Positions 18,301 to 26,464 of a DNA stretch of 64,000 nt are shown piece by piece. The notes below the pieces were generated by a model that searched no databases, had not been told where the DNA came from, and saw only the letters and a program-made list of their open reading frames with translations. Within the stretch, counting starts at the first letter, position 1, and the number at the start of each line of letters is the position of its first letter. The DNA lies in contig NZ_CP091881.1 of assembly GCF_022163125.1 (NCBI RefSeq), forward strand, positions 4,588,001 to 4,652,000, read 5' to 3'. The DNA is from Paenibacillus sp. HWE-109 (GTDB lineage: Bacteria; Bacillota; Bacilli; Paenibacillales; NBRC-103111). Made by a program: the position numbers and the translations under genes.

Positions 18301-20236
18301 TCGTCACTTCGACGTAGTAGTATGTCGTTCCCGCCGCTAACGTCGGCGCTGCATACGATGCGCTTGTTGCCCCGCTGATCGCGGTGCCGCCGCTATTGCT
18401 GCTGGTCGTGCTGCTGTACCACTGATAGCTCAGCGTTCCGCTGTCACTCACCGTCGCCGCTACGCTCAAGCTCGGGCTGCTCACGCCTTCGTTCACCGTT
18501 GCTCCTGTCGGTTGCGTGCCGATGATCGGCGTTGCCGCATTGGTCAGCGCGTTCACTGTTACCGACACCGCACTGCTTGTCGCCGACGCCGTTTGGCTGC
18601 CCGTCGCGCTGCTATTCGTATTCGTCACTTCGACGTAGTAGTATGTCGTTCCCGCCGCTAACGTCGGCGCTGCATACGATGCGCTTGTTGCCCCGCTGAT
18701 CGCGGTGCCGCCGCTATTGCTGCTGGTCGTGCTGCTGTACCACTGATAGCTCAGCGTTCCGCTGTCACTCACCGTCGCCGCTACGCTCAAGCTCGGGCTG
18801 CTCACGCCTTCGTTCACCGTTGCCCCCGTCGGCTGCGTGCCGATGATCGGCGTTGCCGCATTGGTCGTTGTCCACTTCACGTACAGTGTCACGTCGGCTA
18901 AGTTTATGCTGATCGGGGCACCTGCCACGTAATCCGTTCCAGTTCCGTCCGCTTTCGTGTTCCAACCCGCAAACGTGTAACCCGTCTTCACTAGGCTTCC
19001 CGTGTTGCCCAGAACCATGGCCGTATCTCCCGATTGATAGGTGGCGCTGTCCGTCGGCGCACTTCCGGACGCAGCTCCGTCGCCGTCATACGTCACCATG
19101 TATGTCATTGCAAGCTTCTTGACGGTTGCTTTACTCCTCTTCTCATCATCCATATACACAACATAGGGCGTGCCGCTACTGTTAATGGCTATACTTGTAA
19201 AATCTGCAACACCCGCCGAAAAACCGGCGGAGCCTGCATTCTCCCACAAGCTTCCGTTATATTTCATGACGGTTGCTTTACCACCGTTACCATAATCCTT
19301 ATACATAACATAGGGCGTGCCGCTGCTGTTGATGACTATACTTGAATAATTTGCAACACCCGCTGAAAAACCGGCGGATCCTACATTCTCCCACGAGCTT
19401 CCGTTATATTTCATGACGGTTGCTTTTTCGCCGTTCAACAAATCCTTGTACACAATATAGGGCGTGCCGCTGCTGTCGATAGCTATACTTGTAAAATTTG
19501 CTCCACCTGTCGCGGAGCCTACATTCTCCCAAGAGCTTCCGTTATATTTCTTGACGGTTGCTTTATATATGTTACCACCATCACTATACACAACATAGGG
19601 CGTGCCACTCCTGTCAATGGCTATATTTATATAACTTGCACCACCTGCCGAAAAACCGGCGGAACCTACATTCTCCCACGAGTTTCCGTTATATTTCATG
19701 ACGGTTGCTTTATTACTGTTACCCCCATCCTGAAACACAACATATGGCGTGCCGCTGCTGTCGATGGCTATACTTGTAGATTCTGCTCCACCTGCCGAAA
19801 AACCGGCAGTGCCTACATTTACCCACGAGCTTCCGTTATATTTCTTGACGGTTGCTTTATAGCTGTTACCAAAATCCTGATACACAACATATGGCGTGCC
19901 GCTGCTGTCGATGGCTATACTTAGATAAGTTCCATCAGCAAAACCGGCGGAGCCAACATTCACCCACGCGCTTCCGTTATATTTCATGACGGTTGCATTA
20001 CCGCCTCTACCCCCATCCCTATAAACAACATAGGGCGTGCCACTGCTGTCGATGGCTATTCTTGTATAAGTTGCAGCACCTGCCGAAAAACCGGCTGAGC
20101 CTACTGTGCCCCATTGTTCAGACGCAGCTTGGGCAACCATTGGCGCGCCCATATTGGGTACGCCCGACAAAAAAATCAACATTCCCAGTATGATACTTAC
20201 TAATTTACGATAAGTCTGCTTTGCTTTTCCATTCAT
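15332..20236 (-). CDS. SLH surface protein: seven-repeat propeller, seven Ig-like repeats, Fn3
   Basis: 1634 residues. A signal peptide ends near residue 38 (MVAQAAS). Residues ~40-385 hold seven ~49-residue units built on IAIDSSGTPYVVY and KYNGSSWENVG, probably a seven-bladed beta-propeller. The last unit lacks its final strand and the N-terminal EQWGTVG could supply it. Next come an InlB-like/Flg_new repeat (~388-457, TGYTFAGWNTKADGTGT), seven near-identical 107-residue Ig-like repeats (~458-1201; SYQWYSS, TYYYV), one fibronectin III domain (~1205-1298), a ZU5-like domain and three SLH domains (~1460-1630). It is therefore a wall-anchored surface stalk with a propeller head. GGGAG precedes the ATG. 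The Ig region is highly repetitive at DNA level and may vary in copy number. Confidence 0.9.
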   Translation of the reverse strand: MNGKAKQTYRKLVSIILGMLIFLSGVPNMGAPMVAQAASEQWGTVGSAGFSAGAATYTRIAIDSSGTPYVVYRDGGRGGNATVMKYNGSAWVNVGSAGFADGTYLSIAIDSSGTPYVVYQDFGNSYKATVKKYNGSSWVNVGTAGFSAGGAESTSIAIDSSGTPYVVFQDGGNSNKATVMKYNGNSWENVGSAGFSAGGASYINIAIDRSGTPYVVYSDGGNIYKATVKKYNGSSWENVGSATGGANFTSIAIDSSGTPYIVYKDLLNGEKATVMKYNGSSWENVGSAGFSAGVANYSSIVINSSGTPYVMYKDYGNGGKATVMKYNGSLWENAGSAGFSAGVADFTSIAINSSGTPYVVYMDDEKRSKATVKKLAMTYMVTYDGDGAASGSAPTDSATYQSGDTAMVLGNTGSLVKTGYTFAGWNTKADGTGTDYVAGAPISINLADVTLYVKWTTTNAATPIIGTQPTGATVNEGVSSPSLSVAATVSDSGTLSYQWYSSTTSSNSGGTAISGATSASYAAPTLAAGTTYYYVEVTNTNSSATGSQTASATSSAVSVTVNALTNAATPIIGTQPTGATVNEGVSSPSLSVAATVSDSGTLSYQWYSSTTSSNSGGTAISGATSASYAAPTLAAGTTYYYVEVTNTNSSATGSQTASATSSAVSVTVNALTNAATPIIGTQPTGATVNEGASSPSLSVAATVSDSGTLSYQWYSSTTSSNSGGTAISGATSASYAAPTLAAGTTYYYVVVTNTNSGATGSQTATATSSAVSVTVNALTNAATPIIGTQPTGATVNEGASSPSLSVAATVSDSGTLSYQWYSSTTSSNSGGTVISGATSASYAAPTLAAGTTYYYVVVTNTNSSVTGSQTATATSSAVSVTVNALTNAATPSIGTQPTGATVNEGASSPSLSVAATVSDSGTLSYQWYSSTTSSNSGGTAISGATSASYAAPTLAAGTTYYYVVVTNTNSSATGSQTATATSSAVSVTVNALTNAATPSIGTQPTGATVNEGVSSPSLSVAATVSDSGTLSYQWYSSTTSSNSGGTAISGATSASYAAPTLAAGTTYYYVVVTNTNSSATGSQTASATSRAVSVTVNALTNAATPIIGTQPTGATVNEGASSPSLSVAATVSDSGTLSYQWYSSTISSNSGGTAISGATSASYAAPTLAAGTTYYYVVVTNTNSSATGSQTAIATSNAAKLTVNAAVSSAPTGLTAIAGNGQVALTWNGISETVTYSVYKGTASGFYGLTPIATVSSTTYSYTVTGLTNGATYYFAVTTSNAGGSSNYSNEVSATPKAPTTGGSSTTSETGFSGGATNTATIAAASGGTTRLNGATIEVPAGAMANNIQVTVYKVSDASILPLDSALQLVSEVYEIKKDKDGEFSKPIVITLPFDKTKVDFGKSTIGIYWLNEQTHKWVSLDRLKVDEENGTVSGTVNHFTKFAVLASDKAKPVQPQTNETDFADIKGHWSEENVRELVKLGAIKGYSDNTFKPNANITRAEFVTVIVKAFHLGEQNGKTFADTETHWAKSAITTAAAKGIIAGYSDTSFGPDDLINREQMAAIIVRAAKLAATDLSVNSPDSVDISDWARKALATATAKGLINGYEDGTVKPKVNTTRAEAVTVILRALHAQP
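16632..18862 (-). repeat. Seven tandem 321-bp coding repeats
   Basis: The Ig-like units of the SLH protein repeat with a 321-bp period and differ at only a few positions per copy, many of them silent. The close DNA identity suggests recent amplification or gene conversion, and assembly of this stretch from short reads would be unsafe. Confidence 0.92.
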
Positions 20237-20341
20237 TTACAACTCGCTCCCATCAATAACGATATGGTACTGTATACGTTTTTGGATTCAACTTTATCGT
20301 TGTTTTTTCAAATCATCACTTTTAAAAGTTTACTAAAGCCA

Positions 20342-20412
20342 AATAAAAGAATAATGAAAGAAATGACCAGAACTAGAAAAAAACCGCGTAGCATCAAGCC
20401 TTCGCGGTTTTT
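20342..20412 (-). terminator. Terminator plus shared SLH leader element (copy 2)
   Basis: A hairpin with arms AAAAACCGCG (20379-20388) and CGCGGTTTTT (20403-20412). Read leftward it ends in at least eight T and terminates the phosphatase-GH2 operon. After 17 nt comes the same 20-mer found ahead of the first SLH gene (20342-20361). The SLH start lies ~105 bp further on, so its promoter is probably in or just after the 20-mer. Confidence 0.65.
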
Positions 20413-20491
20413 CTCAACTGACTTATTTATTTCTGACGGCGAACCTTCTCATCAATGAATCGTATAAGTGAATGAGTCCATGCTTGCCCTC

Positions 20492-21328
20492 CTACTCTAA
20501 AAACATGCTTTGCAAGGCTTCCCGTCTTTGATCGGTTAAACCGAATTCTTCAGAAAAATAAGTATCAACATTGCCATATGTCTTCTTGATCGACCCGAAG
20601 GCGGCTTCCATGAATTGCTCCCTCACCCCAAACAGGTGTTCGATATTGCGCAATTCCACCTCATCCACATGTTCGGCAAGCTGACTCAGCAATTTCCTGT
20701 TGAAACCTTTCATCGTTTCGTTGGTGAGCAGGTAGTCTTCCATCACCGTTTCCTCCGGGACGCCGAGCGCCAGTAAGATCAAGGCGGCACCGACTCCCGT
20801 ACGGTCCTTGCCCGCTGTGCAATGATGCAGAAGTCCAAGGTTATCCGAATGCTGGATCAATTCCATTAACCGTTTATAGGACGGATTGCCGAGCGGGAGC
20901 TTCGTATACACTTCCATCATCATCGTATCTGCGCGATATTGTTTGAAATAGCCGCTTTTGATCATATCGGCGATATCGCGTTGGTTTCGATCGCCGTCCC
21001 CAACATCACCCGACATGTTGATTCGAGATGCTTGATCTGCTTGAATAGCAGCAATGCGAATATTTTTTACGCTGGCAAAGACCGGATCCGGTTTCTTTTG
21101 CGCTTCATAGTCATTGCGGTAATCGAAAATCGTTTTGATATTCAAGGCTTGAACAGCCGCTAAATCTTGCTCCGTCAATCCGGTCAATTCATCGGAACGA
21201 AAGAAAATACCATATTTGACTTTCCTTCCATCGGCAGTTTGATAGCCTCCCATATCGCGGAAATTATGTGTTCCTTCGAGAACGATTATTCGCTGTCCCG
21301 GATACGCCCCATCACGTGTTGTTGACAT
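20492..21328 (-). CDS. Tyrosine phosphatase, IphP/Y_phosphatase3 type
   Basis: 278 residues. HCTAGKDRTG near residue 170 is the C-x5-R catalytic loop of cysteine phosphatases, with the extra Lys and Asp of the atypical IphP-like group. The N-terminal EGTHNFRDMGGY and FFRSDEL are the family's conserved opening. GAGGTGAT precedes the ATG at 21328; a frame open 30 bp further upstream would overlap the GH2 stop and lacks a site. Relatives dephosphorylate proteins or phosphoinositides, and some act outside the cell, but no signal peptide is visible here. It is the last gene of the module 1 operon, followed by a terminator. What it does for glycan use is unclear. Confidence 0.87.
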   Translation of the reverse strand: MSTTRDGAYPGQRIIVLEGTHNFRDMGGYQTADGRKVKYGIFFRSDELTGLTEQDLAAVQALNIKTIFDYRNDYEAQKKPDPVFASVKNIRIAAIQADQASRINMSGDVGDGDRNQRDIADMIKSGYFKQYRADTMMMEVYTKLPLGNPSYKRLMELIQHSDNLGLLHHCTAGKDRTGVGAALILLALGVPEETVMEDYLLTNETMKGFNRKLLSQLAEHVDEVELRNIEHLFGVREQFMEAAFGSIKKTYGNVDTYFSEEFGLTDQRREALQSMFLE

Positions 21329-21347
21329 AAGTATCACCTCATAGTAT

Positions 21348-23825
21348 TCAATTTGCAAACTTTTTCCGTGCCTGAAGAGTCAATACCGCCGGCACCAGCC
21401 CTTCCGAATACGCTACAATGCGTATCTCCCCTGCTTTTTCCAAAGACTGAATCAAGGCTAGAGCGTATCCATTGAACACGCATCTCGTATCTCCTTTATC
21501 CGATTCGTGACAGCCTGGGTCTCCGTTCCCCAAACCAAGCAGCTTGCCTTCACCTGCTACATGGAATCGGATCAGGTTGCCCGCAACCGGTACTACCCGT
21601 CCCGATTGATCTCTCACCGAAACCGTGACCATGGACACGTCCTGACCGTCAGCAAGGAGTTCCGACCGGTTAGCCTCCAAATGAACAGAGTATGCTTCCG
21701 TTGTGGTCTCTTTCCGCTCTGCTACCATCACACCATCCCGATAAGCGATGGCTTCGAGAAGACCGGGTTCATAGGCTACCTGCCACGATAACGTGTGCTC
21801 GCCTAATTCAGCATCCGCTATCTTCTTGCCCAAGCTTTGGCCGTTCAGTATTAGCTCCACTTCACGGCAGTTGGTATACACGCGGACCTCCACCTGCTGT
21901 CCCAGCCGGTCCGGCCAGTCCCAATGCGGCATGAGATGAACGATAGGCTCGTCTTTCCAGATCGATTGATAGAAATAGTAAGAATCCTTGGCAAATCCGC
22001 AATAATCCAGGATGCCGAAATGAGATAACACAGACGGCCACTGGAACGGCGTCGTCTCCCCACGATAATCAAAACCCGTCCACACGATCAAGCCGCCTGT
22101 AAAACGATTATTCAAGAAATAACGCCAGCTTCGTTCAGGCGTCGACGTACCGCCCGCTCCGCCCAGATTGCCGACATCCATCTCCTTGCCGAACATCGTA
22201 TATTTCGAGCCGTAGCTAGAGCAGCGCCCGCCTTCCCGATCATCCTCGTAGACGCCTCTAGCCGAGAAGAAGGAGACATTTTCCGTATTCAACACTTTGG
22301 CTTCAGGGCGGGATTGGAACCATTCGCCGATCGTCTGTCTTCCTTTTATGGACTCCGCATAATTCGCGCCGTTGACCTCAACGTCCATACCTTCCTGACT
22401 TAGATTGGCCGCCGTAACAGGACGGGTGGGATCGATTCGCTTCGTCAAATCATGAAGTCGCTTCAGCATCCGATTGGCTTGATAGCTGCCGCTAATCTTC
22501 TCTTCATTGCCGAGACTCCACATAAAGATGCTTGGATGGTTGCGGTCACGGTACAGCATGGATTTCAGATCATCAAGCTTGATCTTTGTACTCTCCGAGA
22601 TCCGGTTCTCGTTCATAACCAGCATCCCTAGTCTGTCGCATGCATCGAGCAGCTCCGGTGCCGGCGAATGATGGGCGCAGCGGAAAGCGTTACAGCCCAT
22701 TTCCAGCAGGCGTTTGATTTTATATTCATGCACACTGTCCGGCAGCGCGATGCCCACGCCAGCGAAATCCTGGTGATTGCAAGTACCTTTCACTTGTACA
22801 TACGTGCCATTCAGGTATAATCCGTCCCGTCGGTATTCCACCGTACGGATGCCGAAAACGGTCCGATACGTGTCGACAATTTGCCTATCGTGAATCAGTT
22901 CAGTAATAGCTTCATACAGATGTGGCATGTCCAGCGACCAGAGCAGCGGATTCGCCACTTGAACCGATTGAATAACCGTTTGCTTGTCGATTCCCGGCGT
23001 TTCGCAGTCGGATTCCGTGACGGCGACGAGTTCCCCATCCGGATTCAGAATGCTTGTTCGAATGCTATACTTCATCGGCTGCGGATATTCGTTGCTTACC
23101 GTCGTTTCTACCGTAATCGTGGCCCTTTCATTATCCATTCGCTCGGTTCTGACGAAGGTTCCCCAGTGGTCCACATGCAGGTAATCATGTTTGGTTAACC
23201 AGACATGGCGGTAGATGCCTCCGCCTTCGTACCACCAACCTTCGTCTCCGCCTGTCGTATCCGTTCGAACCAGGATGACATTATCCCCTTCCTCATCCCC
23301 ATATTTCAGCAAGTCCGTGATGTCATAATGAAAGCTGGTATAACCGCTGAGATGGTCGCCGACGAAGCATCCGTTCACCCAAACCGAGCTGTTCCGCATT
23401 ACACCGTCAAATTCAATGATGATCTTCTTGCCTTCATCCTCTTGTGGAATTTGAAATACCTTGCGGTAATAACCCACTCCATTGGGCAGATAACCTTGAA
23501 ATGCGCCCCCGCTTTCCGGGTTGTACGGCTGTTCTAACCTCCAATCATGTGGCAGATTAACACCCACCCAGCCTGTAATCTTATCCTTGGGCGTATCTGC
23601 GCCGTATATTTGGGAAATTTCGAAATTCGGATCTCCCGTTTTTTCACGAATAACGTTCTGAGTAACACGTCCAGCTTCGCCGAGGGCAAAAGGCTCATGC
23701 CTTTCCTCCCCCAACGCATTCGTCAGGCCGGCGATCATGCCGGCTTTTTTTACCGTCTTGACAATTTTCCCTACCTCACCGACGTGAAACATCCAGTTTC
23801 GATCAAAATTTTCTCTGGTTCTCAT
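21348..23825 (-). CDS. Glycoside hydrolase family 2 (beta-galactosidase-like)
   Basis: 825 residues: an N-terminal jelly-roll (NLPHDWRLEQPYNPESGG), an Ig-like linker, a TIM barrel with acid/base Glu in WSLGNEE (~440) and probable nucleophile Glu in NTENVSFF (~513), then two beta domains of the kind found in DUF4982/GH2-C5 enzymes (LEANRSELLADGQDVSMVTV). No signal peptide, so cytoplasmic. Shorter than LacZ and without its fifth-domain pattern; closest in layout to bacterial GH2 exo-enzymes acting on beta-galactosides or beta-glucuronides of plant polysaccharides. An unusual insertion near residues 10-90 separates FDRNW from the usual GWVGVNLPHDW. AAAGGAG precedes the ATG. It shares an operon with an SGNH hydrolase and an LplABC-type importer. 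Confidence 0.9.
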   Translation of the reverse strand: MRTRENFDRNWMFHVGEVGKIVKTVKKAGMIAGLTNALGEERHEPFALGEAGRVTQNVIREKTGDPNFEISQIYGADTPKDKITGWVGVNLPHDWRLEQPYNPESGGAFQGYLPNGVGYYRKVFQIPQEDEGKKIIIEFDGVMRNSSVWVNGCFVGDHLSGYTSFHYDITDLLKYGDEEGDNVILVRTDTTGGDEGWWYEGGGIYRHVWLTKHDYLHVDHWGTFVRTERMDNERATITVETTVSNEYPQPMKYSIRTSILNPDGELVAVTESDCETPGIDKQTVIQSVQVANPLLWSLDMPHLYEAITELIHDRQIVDTYRTVFGIRTVEYRRDGLYLNGTYVQVKGTCNHQDFAGVGIALPDSVHEYKIKRLLEMGCNAFRCAHHSPAPELLDACDRLGMLVMNENRISESTKIKLDDLKSMLYRDRNHPSIFMWSLGNEEKISGSYQANRMLKRLHDLTKRIDPTRPVTAANLSQEGMDVEVNGANYAESIKGRQTIGEWFQSRPEAKVLNTENVSFFSARGVYEDDREGGRCSSYGSKYTMFGKEMDVGNLGGAGGTSTPERSWRYFLNNRFTGGLIVWTGFDYRGETTPFQWPSVLSHFGILDYCGFAKDSYYFYQSIWKDEPIVHLMPHWDWPDRLGQQVEVRVYTNCREVELILNGQSLGKKIADAELGEHTLSWQVAYEPGLLEAIAYRDGVMVAERKETTTEAYSVHLEANRSELLADGQDVSMVTVSVRDQSGRVVPVAGNLIRFHVAGEGKLLGLGNGDPGCHESDKGDTRCVFNGYALALIQSLEKAGEIRIVAYSEGLVPAVLTLQARKKFAN

Positions 23826-23883
23826 AAACAACGGCTCCTTTTGCGTCTAAATCTTATTTTCGAAAGAGTATCGTCTTTCCGAT

Positions 23884-24660
23884 TCATAGATTCGTCGAAT
23901 TTTTTCCGGTTACCTGAATAGCCGGTTTCATAGCAGGCAAATAACTGGATTCCGTCCATAGCACCATGTCCAGTGCCTTAATTTCTTCCAGCGCCTGGAC
24001 GATATTTTCTTCTTGATGATTTTTGACCGTGAAGCAGAGTTGCATCGTAGGCATACCCCCAGCCTCAGGCGGCGCGTGTTCATCCGGCATCATTTTGACG
24101 TTGGCGATTTGGATCCCTTGTTCGCCGAATTTGGAAGCAACCTTCCCAAGAACGCCTGGTATATCGATAATCGTACACTTGACCTCAACATTTTTGCGGT
24201 GGCGCATCAAATGTTTCTCCCACTTGTTCAGCACGTATAGACTGATAATGACGAAAAACGTACACAGAAATGCGACAAACAAAAACCCCGCTCCGACGCA
24301 AAGGCCGATTGCCGCCACAACCCAAACCGAAGCCGCGGTCGTGAGCCCTTTGATGACAGACCCGTTGCGCAGAATCGCGCCCGCACCCAAAAAGCCGATC
24401 CCGCTGATCACCTGAGCGGCTAGACGGGCAGGGTCGACCCGGACGTTGGATTCGGCAACAAAGTCGGAGAAACCGTAAATCGAAAGCAGCATAATGGTGG
24501 TCGAGCCGAGACAGACGAGAATATGGGTGCGGAACCCTGCCGCATGGTTGTTCCACTCCCGCTCGATGCCGACCAATCCGCCCAAAACTGTGGCGAGGAC
24601 CATGCGTACGAACAAATCCCAATGACCAAGTTGCCAAACATTAGCAGCGGCGTCAGTCAA
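23884..24660 (-). CDS. MgtC/SapB-family membrane protein
   Basis: 258 residues. The first ~150 hold the MgtC core: GGLVGIEREWNNHAAGFRT, GIGFLGAGAILRNG and KGLTTAASVWVVAAIG, with about five membrane helices. The last ~90 are a soluble ACT-like domain. MgtC proteins help bacteria live at low magnesium, in several cases by acting on ATP synthase or phosphate uptake rather than moving Mg itself. The best start is TTG at 24660 with AGGGGGG upstream; it overlaps the end of the broken esterase frame by 8 bp, so translation may be coupled. Its place in the middle of a glycan operon is odd and probably reflects a deletion that joined two units. Confidence 0.88.
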   Translation of the reverse strand: MTDAAANVWQLGHWDLFVRMVLATVLGGLVGIEREWNNHAAGFRTHILVCLGSTTIMLLSIYGFSDFVAESNVRVDPARLAAQVISGIGFLGAGAILRNGSVIKGLTTAASVWVVAAIGLCVGAGFLFVAFLCTFFVIISLYVLNKWEKHLMRHRKNVEVKCTIIDIPGVLGKVASKFGEQGIQIANVKMMPDEHAPPEAGGMPTMQLCFTVKNHQEENIVQALEEIKALDMVLWTESSYLPAMKPAIQVTGKNSTNL

Positions 24661-24898
24661 TAGCGTCCCCCCTTATTTCAAACACATATTTTGCAGAGTG
24701 CCCAGCCCTAGAAAAAGGAATTACGCTTGGCATGCCTATACACTTCGTTGTTATTTTTTTGCGCCTATAGCCTCCGCCAGGACAAACGATGACGGCAGGA
24801 AACGGTCCTTCCCCTTCCAGCAAGTACGGTGTTAAGCTGGGACAACCTTCGTTGAATCCCTGCAATTCGGGTTGGTCGTGCCACAAAGGAATGTTCAT
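24653..24898 (-). pseudogene. N-terminal remnant of an alpha/beta-hydrolase esterase
   Basis: 81 codons. The start MNIPLW, then PSLTPYLLEGEGPFPAVIVCPGGGY with its oxyanion-hole PGGGY, is the N-terminus of the BD-FAE/acetyl-esterase group; SRAGHSAKYVFEIRG follows the RAG-ISAFVL-YR block of these enzymes. The frame then stops, and the nucleophile elbow, Asp and His are missing, so ~200 residues are lost. A good GGAG site precedes the ATG. It sits between the SGNH hydrolase and MgtC, suggesting the operon once held two deacetylating enzymes. Confidence 0.72.
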
Positions 24899-24900
24899 TG

Positions 24901-25548
24901 TTATGACTCCACCAACATACTTTTTATTGTTTCCGCAACGGCACTTCCGAGCTTCCGGTGTTGTTCCGCTTCGAAATGAATGCCGTCTGCATCACTGGAA
25001 ACGATCACAGTCGAAGCATCCATGATAGAAGCGTCGGTATACGGACTAAGCATTGCGAATGCCTCGCCCAATTGTTTGGACTTCTCTTCCCCGCCCTTGA
25101 ACATGTCTGCGAATAATCCAGTTTCCTTGATTGGCGGCGGAACTAGAATCAGAACATGAGGGACTAACGTAATCCCCGGCCTTGAAAAAGTCGTTTTTAC
25201 GAGTCCGGCAAGCGACAGGGTGCTCATCGCGATATCCAGCGCCGAGACGGAAAACCGCTCTTTCAAATCATTCGTTCCGAGCATGATCACGACAAGATCA
25301 AGCGGCCTGTGAGACAGCAGGCAGGACGGCAAGTACTCTTTTCCACTCATGATTCCATCGATCGGATCCGTCCACACTGTCGTCCTCCCGGGCAATCCTT
25401 CCTCGACAATGTCGTAGCCGTCTCCCAGTTCCTTACGCAGTACGCCCGTCCACCGAACATCCGCCGGATACCGAACTCCTCGATTTTGCGGATCGGCCCC
25501 CCATGTATTTGAATCTCCAAAGCATAAGATCGTTCTCGTGCCGGTCAT
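24901..25548 (-). CDS. SGNH/GDSL-family hydrolase
   Basis: 215 residues with all four SGNH blocks: FGDSNTWG (nucleophile Ser), GLPGRTT (Gly), LGTNDLKERF (Asn), and DGIHFEAEQHRKLG (Asp and His). The arylesterase/acetylesterase-like branch removes acyl groups from esters and acetylated sugars. No signal peptide is seen with the start at 25548, which has GGAGGT at 8 nt; an upstream extension of ten residues has no site. It follows the second permease gene by 26 bp. In a cytoplasm with imported oligosaccharides it would plausibly deacetylate them before GH2 action; that role is inferred. Confidence 0.88.
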   Translation of the reverse strand: MTGTRTILCFGDSNTWGADPQNRGVRYPADVRWTGVLRKELGDGYDIVEEGLPGRTTVWTDPIDGIMSGKEYLPSCLLSHRPLDLVVIMLGTNDLKERFSVSALDIAMSTLSLAGLVKTTFSRPGITLVPHVLILVPPPIKETGLFADMFKGGEEKSKQLGEAFAMLSPYTDASIMDASTVIVSSDADGIHFEAEQHRKLGSAVAETIKSMLVES

Positions 25549-25574
25549 CTGTAACCACCTCCAAAATAATAGCT

Positions 25575-26450
25575 TCAACCTTTGACAGCGCCAACCGTCA
25601 GGCCTTTTACGAAATACTTCTGAAAGAATGGGTATGCGACCAGCAGCGGAACGACCCCGATCGCGGCTATGGCCATGCGCATGGAGGTCAGCGGAAGATG
25701 ACTTGTCGCGACAATCTCCGTCGATGACTGCAAAAATTGCGCATCAAGTAAAATCCGATTGAGCATGTTTTGAAGGCTGAAGTACCGGCTGTCGGTAATG
25801 TAAATCAGTCCGTTAAACCAATCGTTCCAGTACATAATCGTATAAAACATCCCGACCGTAGCCAATACCGGCGTCGATAACGGCAATACGATTGTCGCGA
25901 AAATTTTCCATTCCTTCGCCCCGTCGATATAGGCCGATTCGATGATCGGCTTCGGAATCGAGCTTGCAAAGAACGTTCGCATCAGGATGACGAAAAAACC
26001 ATTCATCAACAGGCTCGGAATGATCAGCGCCAGTATCGTATTTTTCAAATTGAAGAAATTGGTGTATAACAGGTAGGTCGGCACAAGACCTCCGTTAAAC
26101 AGCATCGTGAAAAATACGTAGAAGGACAGTATCTTGCGAAATGGCATCTCAGTCCGTGACAGCGGATAGGCAAGCAACGCCGTTAGCGTCAATCCTGCAG
26201 CCGTTCCGACTACCGTCACGAGAATCGTAATTCCATAAGCGCGCAGTATATTAGCTGAGTTCGTCCATATATATTCGTATGCCGAAAAACTAACGACTCT
26301 CGGGAAGAAAGCATATCCATGGCGAATGATTTCCATGTCGTCCGTAAGAGAAGCGGAGAGCAGCAACCAGAATGGCATGATGCAGAAACATGTAAATGCC
26401 AGCATAACGATGTTGATCGTCCATTGATAAAGTTTACCGGATGATAGCAT
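25575..26450 (-). CDS. Sugar ABC transporter permease, LplC/YtcP type (module 1)
   Basis: 291 residues, six membrane segments, of the MalG-like CUT1 group. The ATPase-contact loop reads ESAYIDGAKEWKIFATIVLP and the protein ends in GLTVGAVKG, a hallmark of LplC-type subunits. It pairs with the upstream permease 14 bp away to form the channel for the solute bound by the lipoprotein two genes upstream. No ATPase gene is present in the module, so a shared MsmX-type ATPase elsewhere is expected. Confidence 0.93.
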   Translation of the reverse strand: MLSSGKLYQWTINIVMLAFTCFCIMPFWLLLSASLTDDMEIIRHGYAFFPRVVSFSAYEYIWTNSANILRAYGITILVTVVGTAAGLTLTALLAYPLSRTEMPFRKILSFYVFFTMLFNGGLVPTYLLYTNFFNLKNTILALIIPSLLMNGFFVILMRTFFASSIPKPIIESAYIDGAKEWKIFATIVLPLSTPVLATVGMFYTIMYWNDWFNGLIYITDSRYFSLQNMLNRILLDAQFLQSSTEIVATSHLPLTSMRMAIAAIGVVPLLVAYPFFQKYFVKGLTVGAVKG

Positions 26451-26464
26451 GGGAGCGCCCCTTT

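Noticed and set aside
16632..18862. Possible CRISPR or satellite array
   Set aside because: The 321-bp period is a whole number of codons, the frame is open throughout and the product is a normal Ig-like repeat.
24653..24898. Programmed frameshift giving a full esterase
   Set aside because: No frame downstream encodes the missing catalytic Asp and His; the space is occupied by MgtC.
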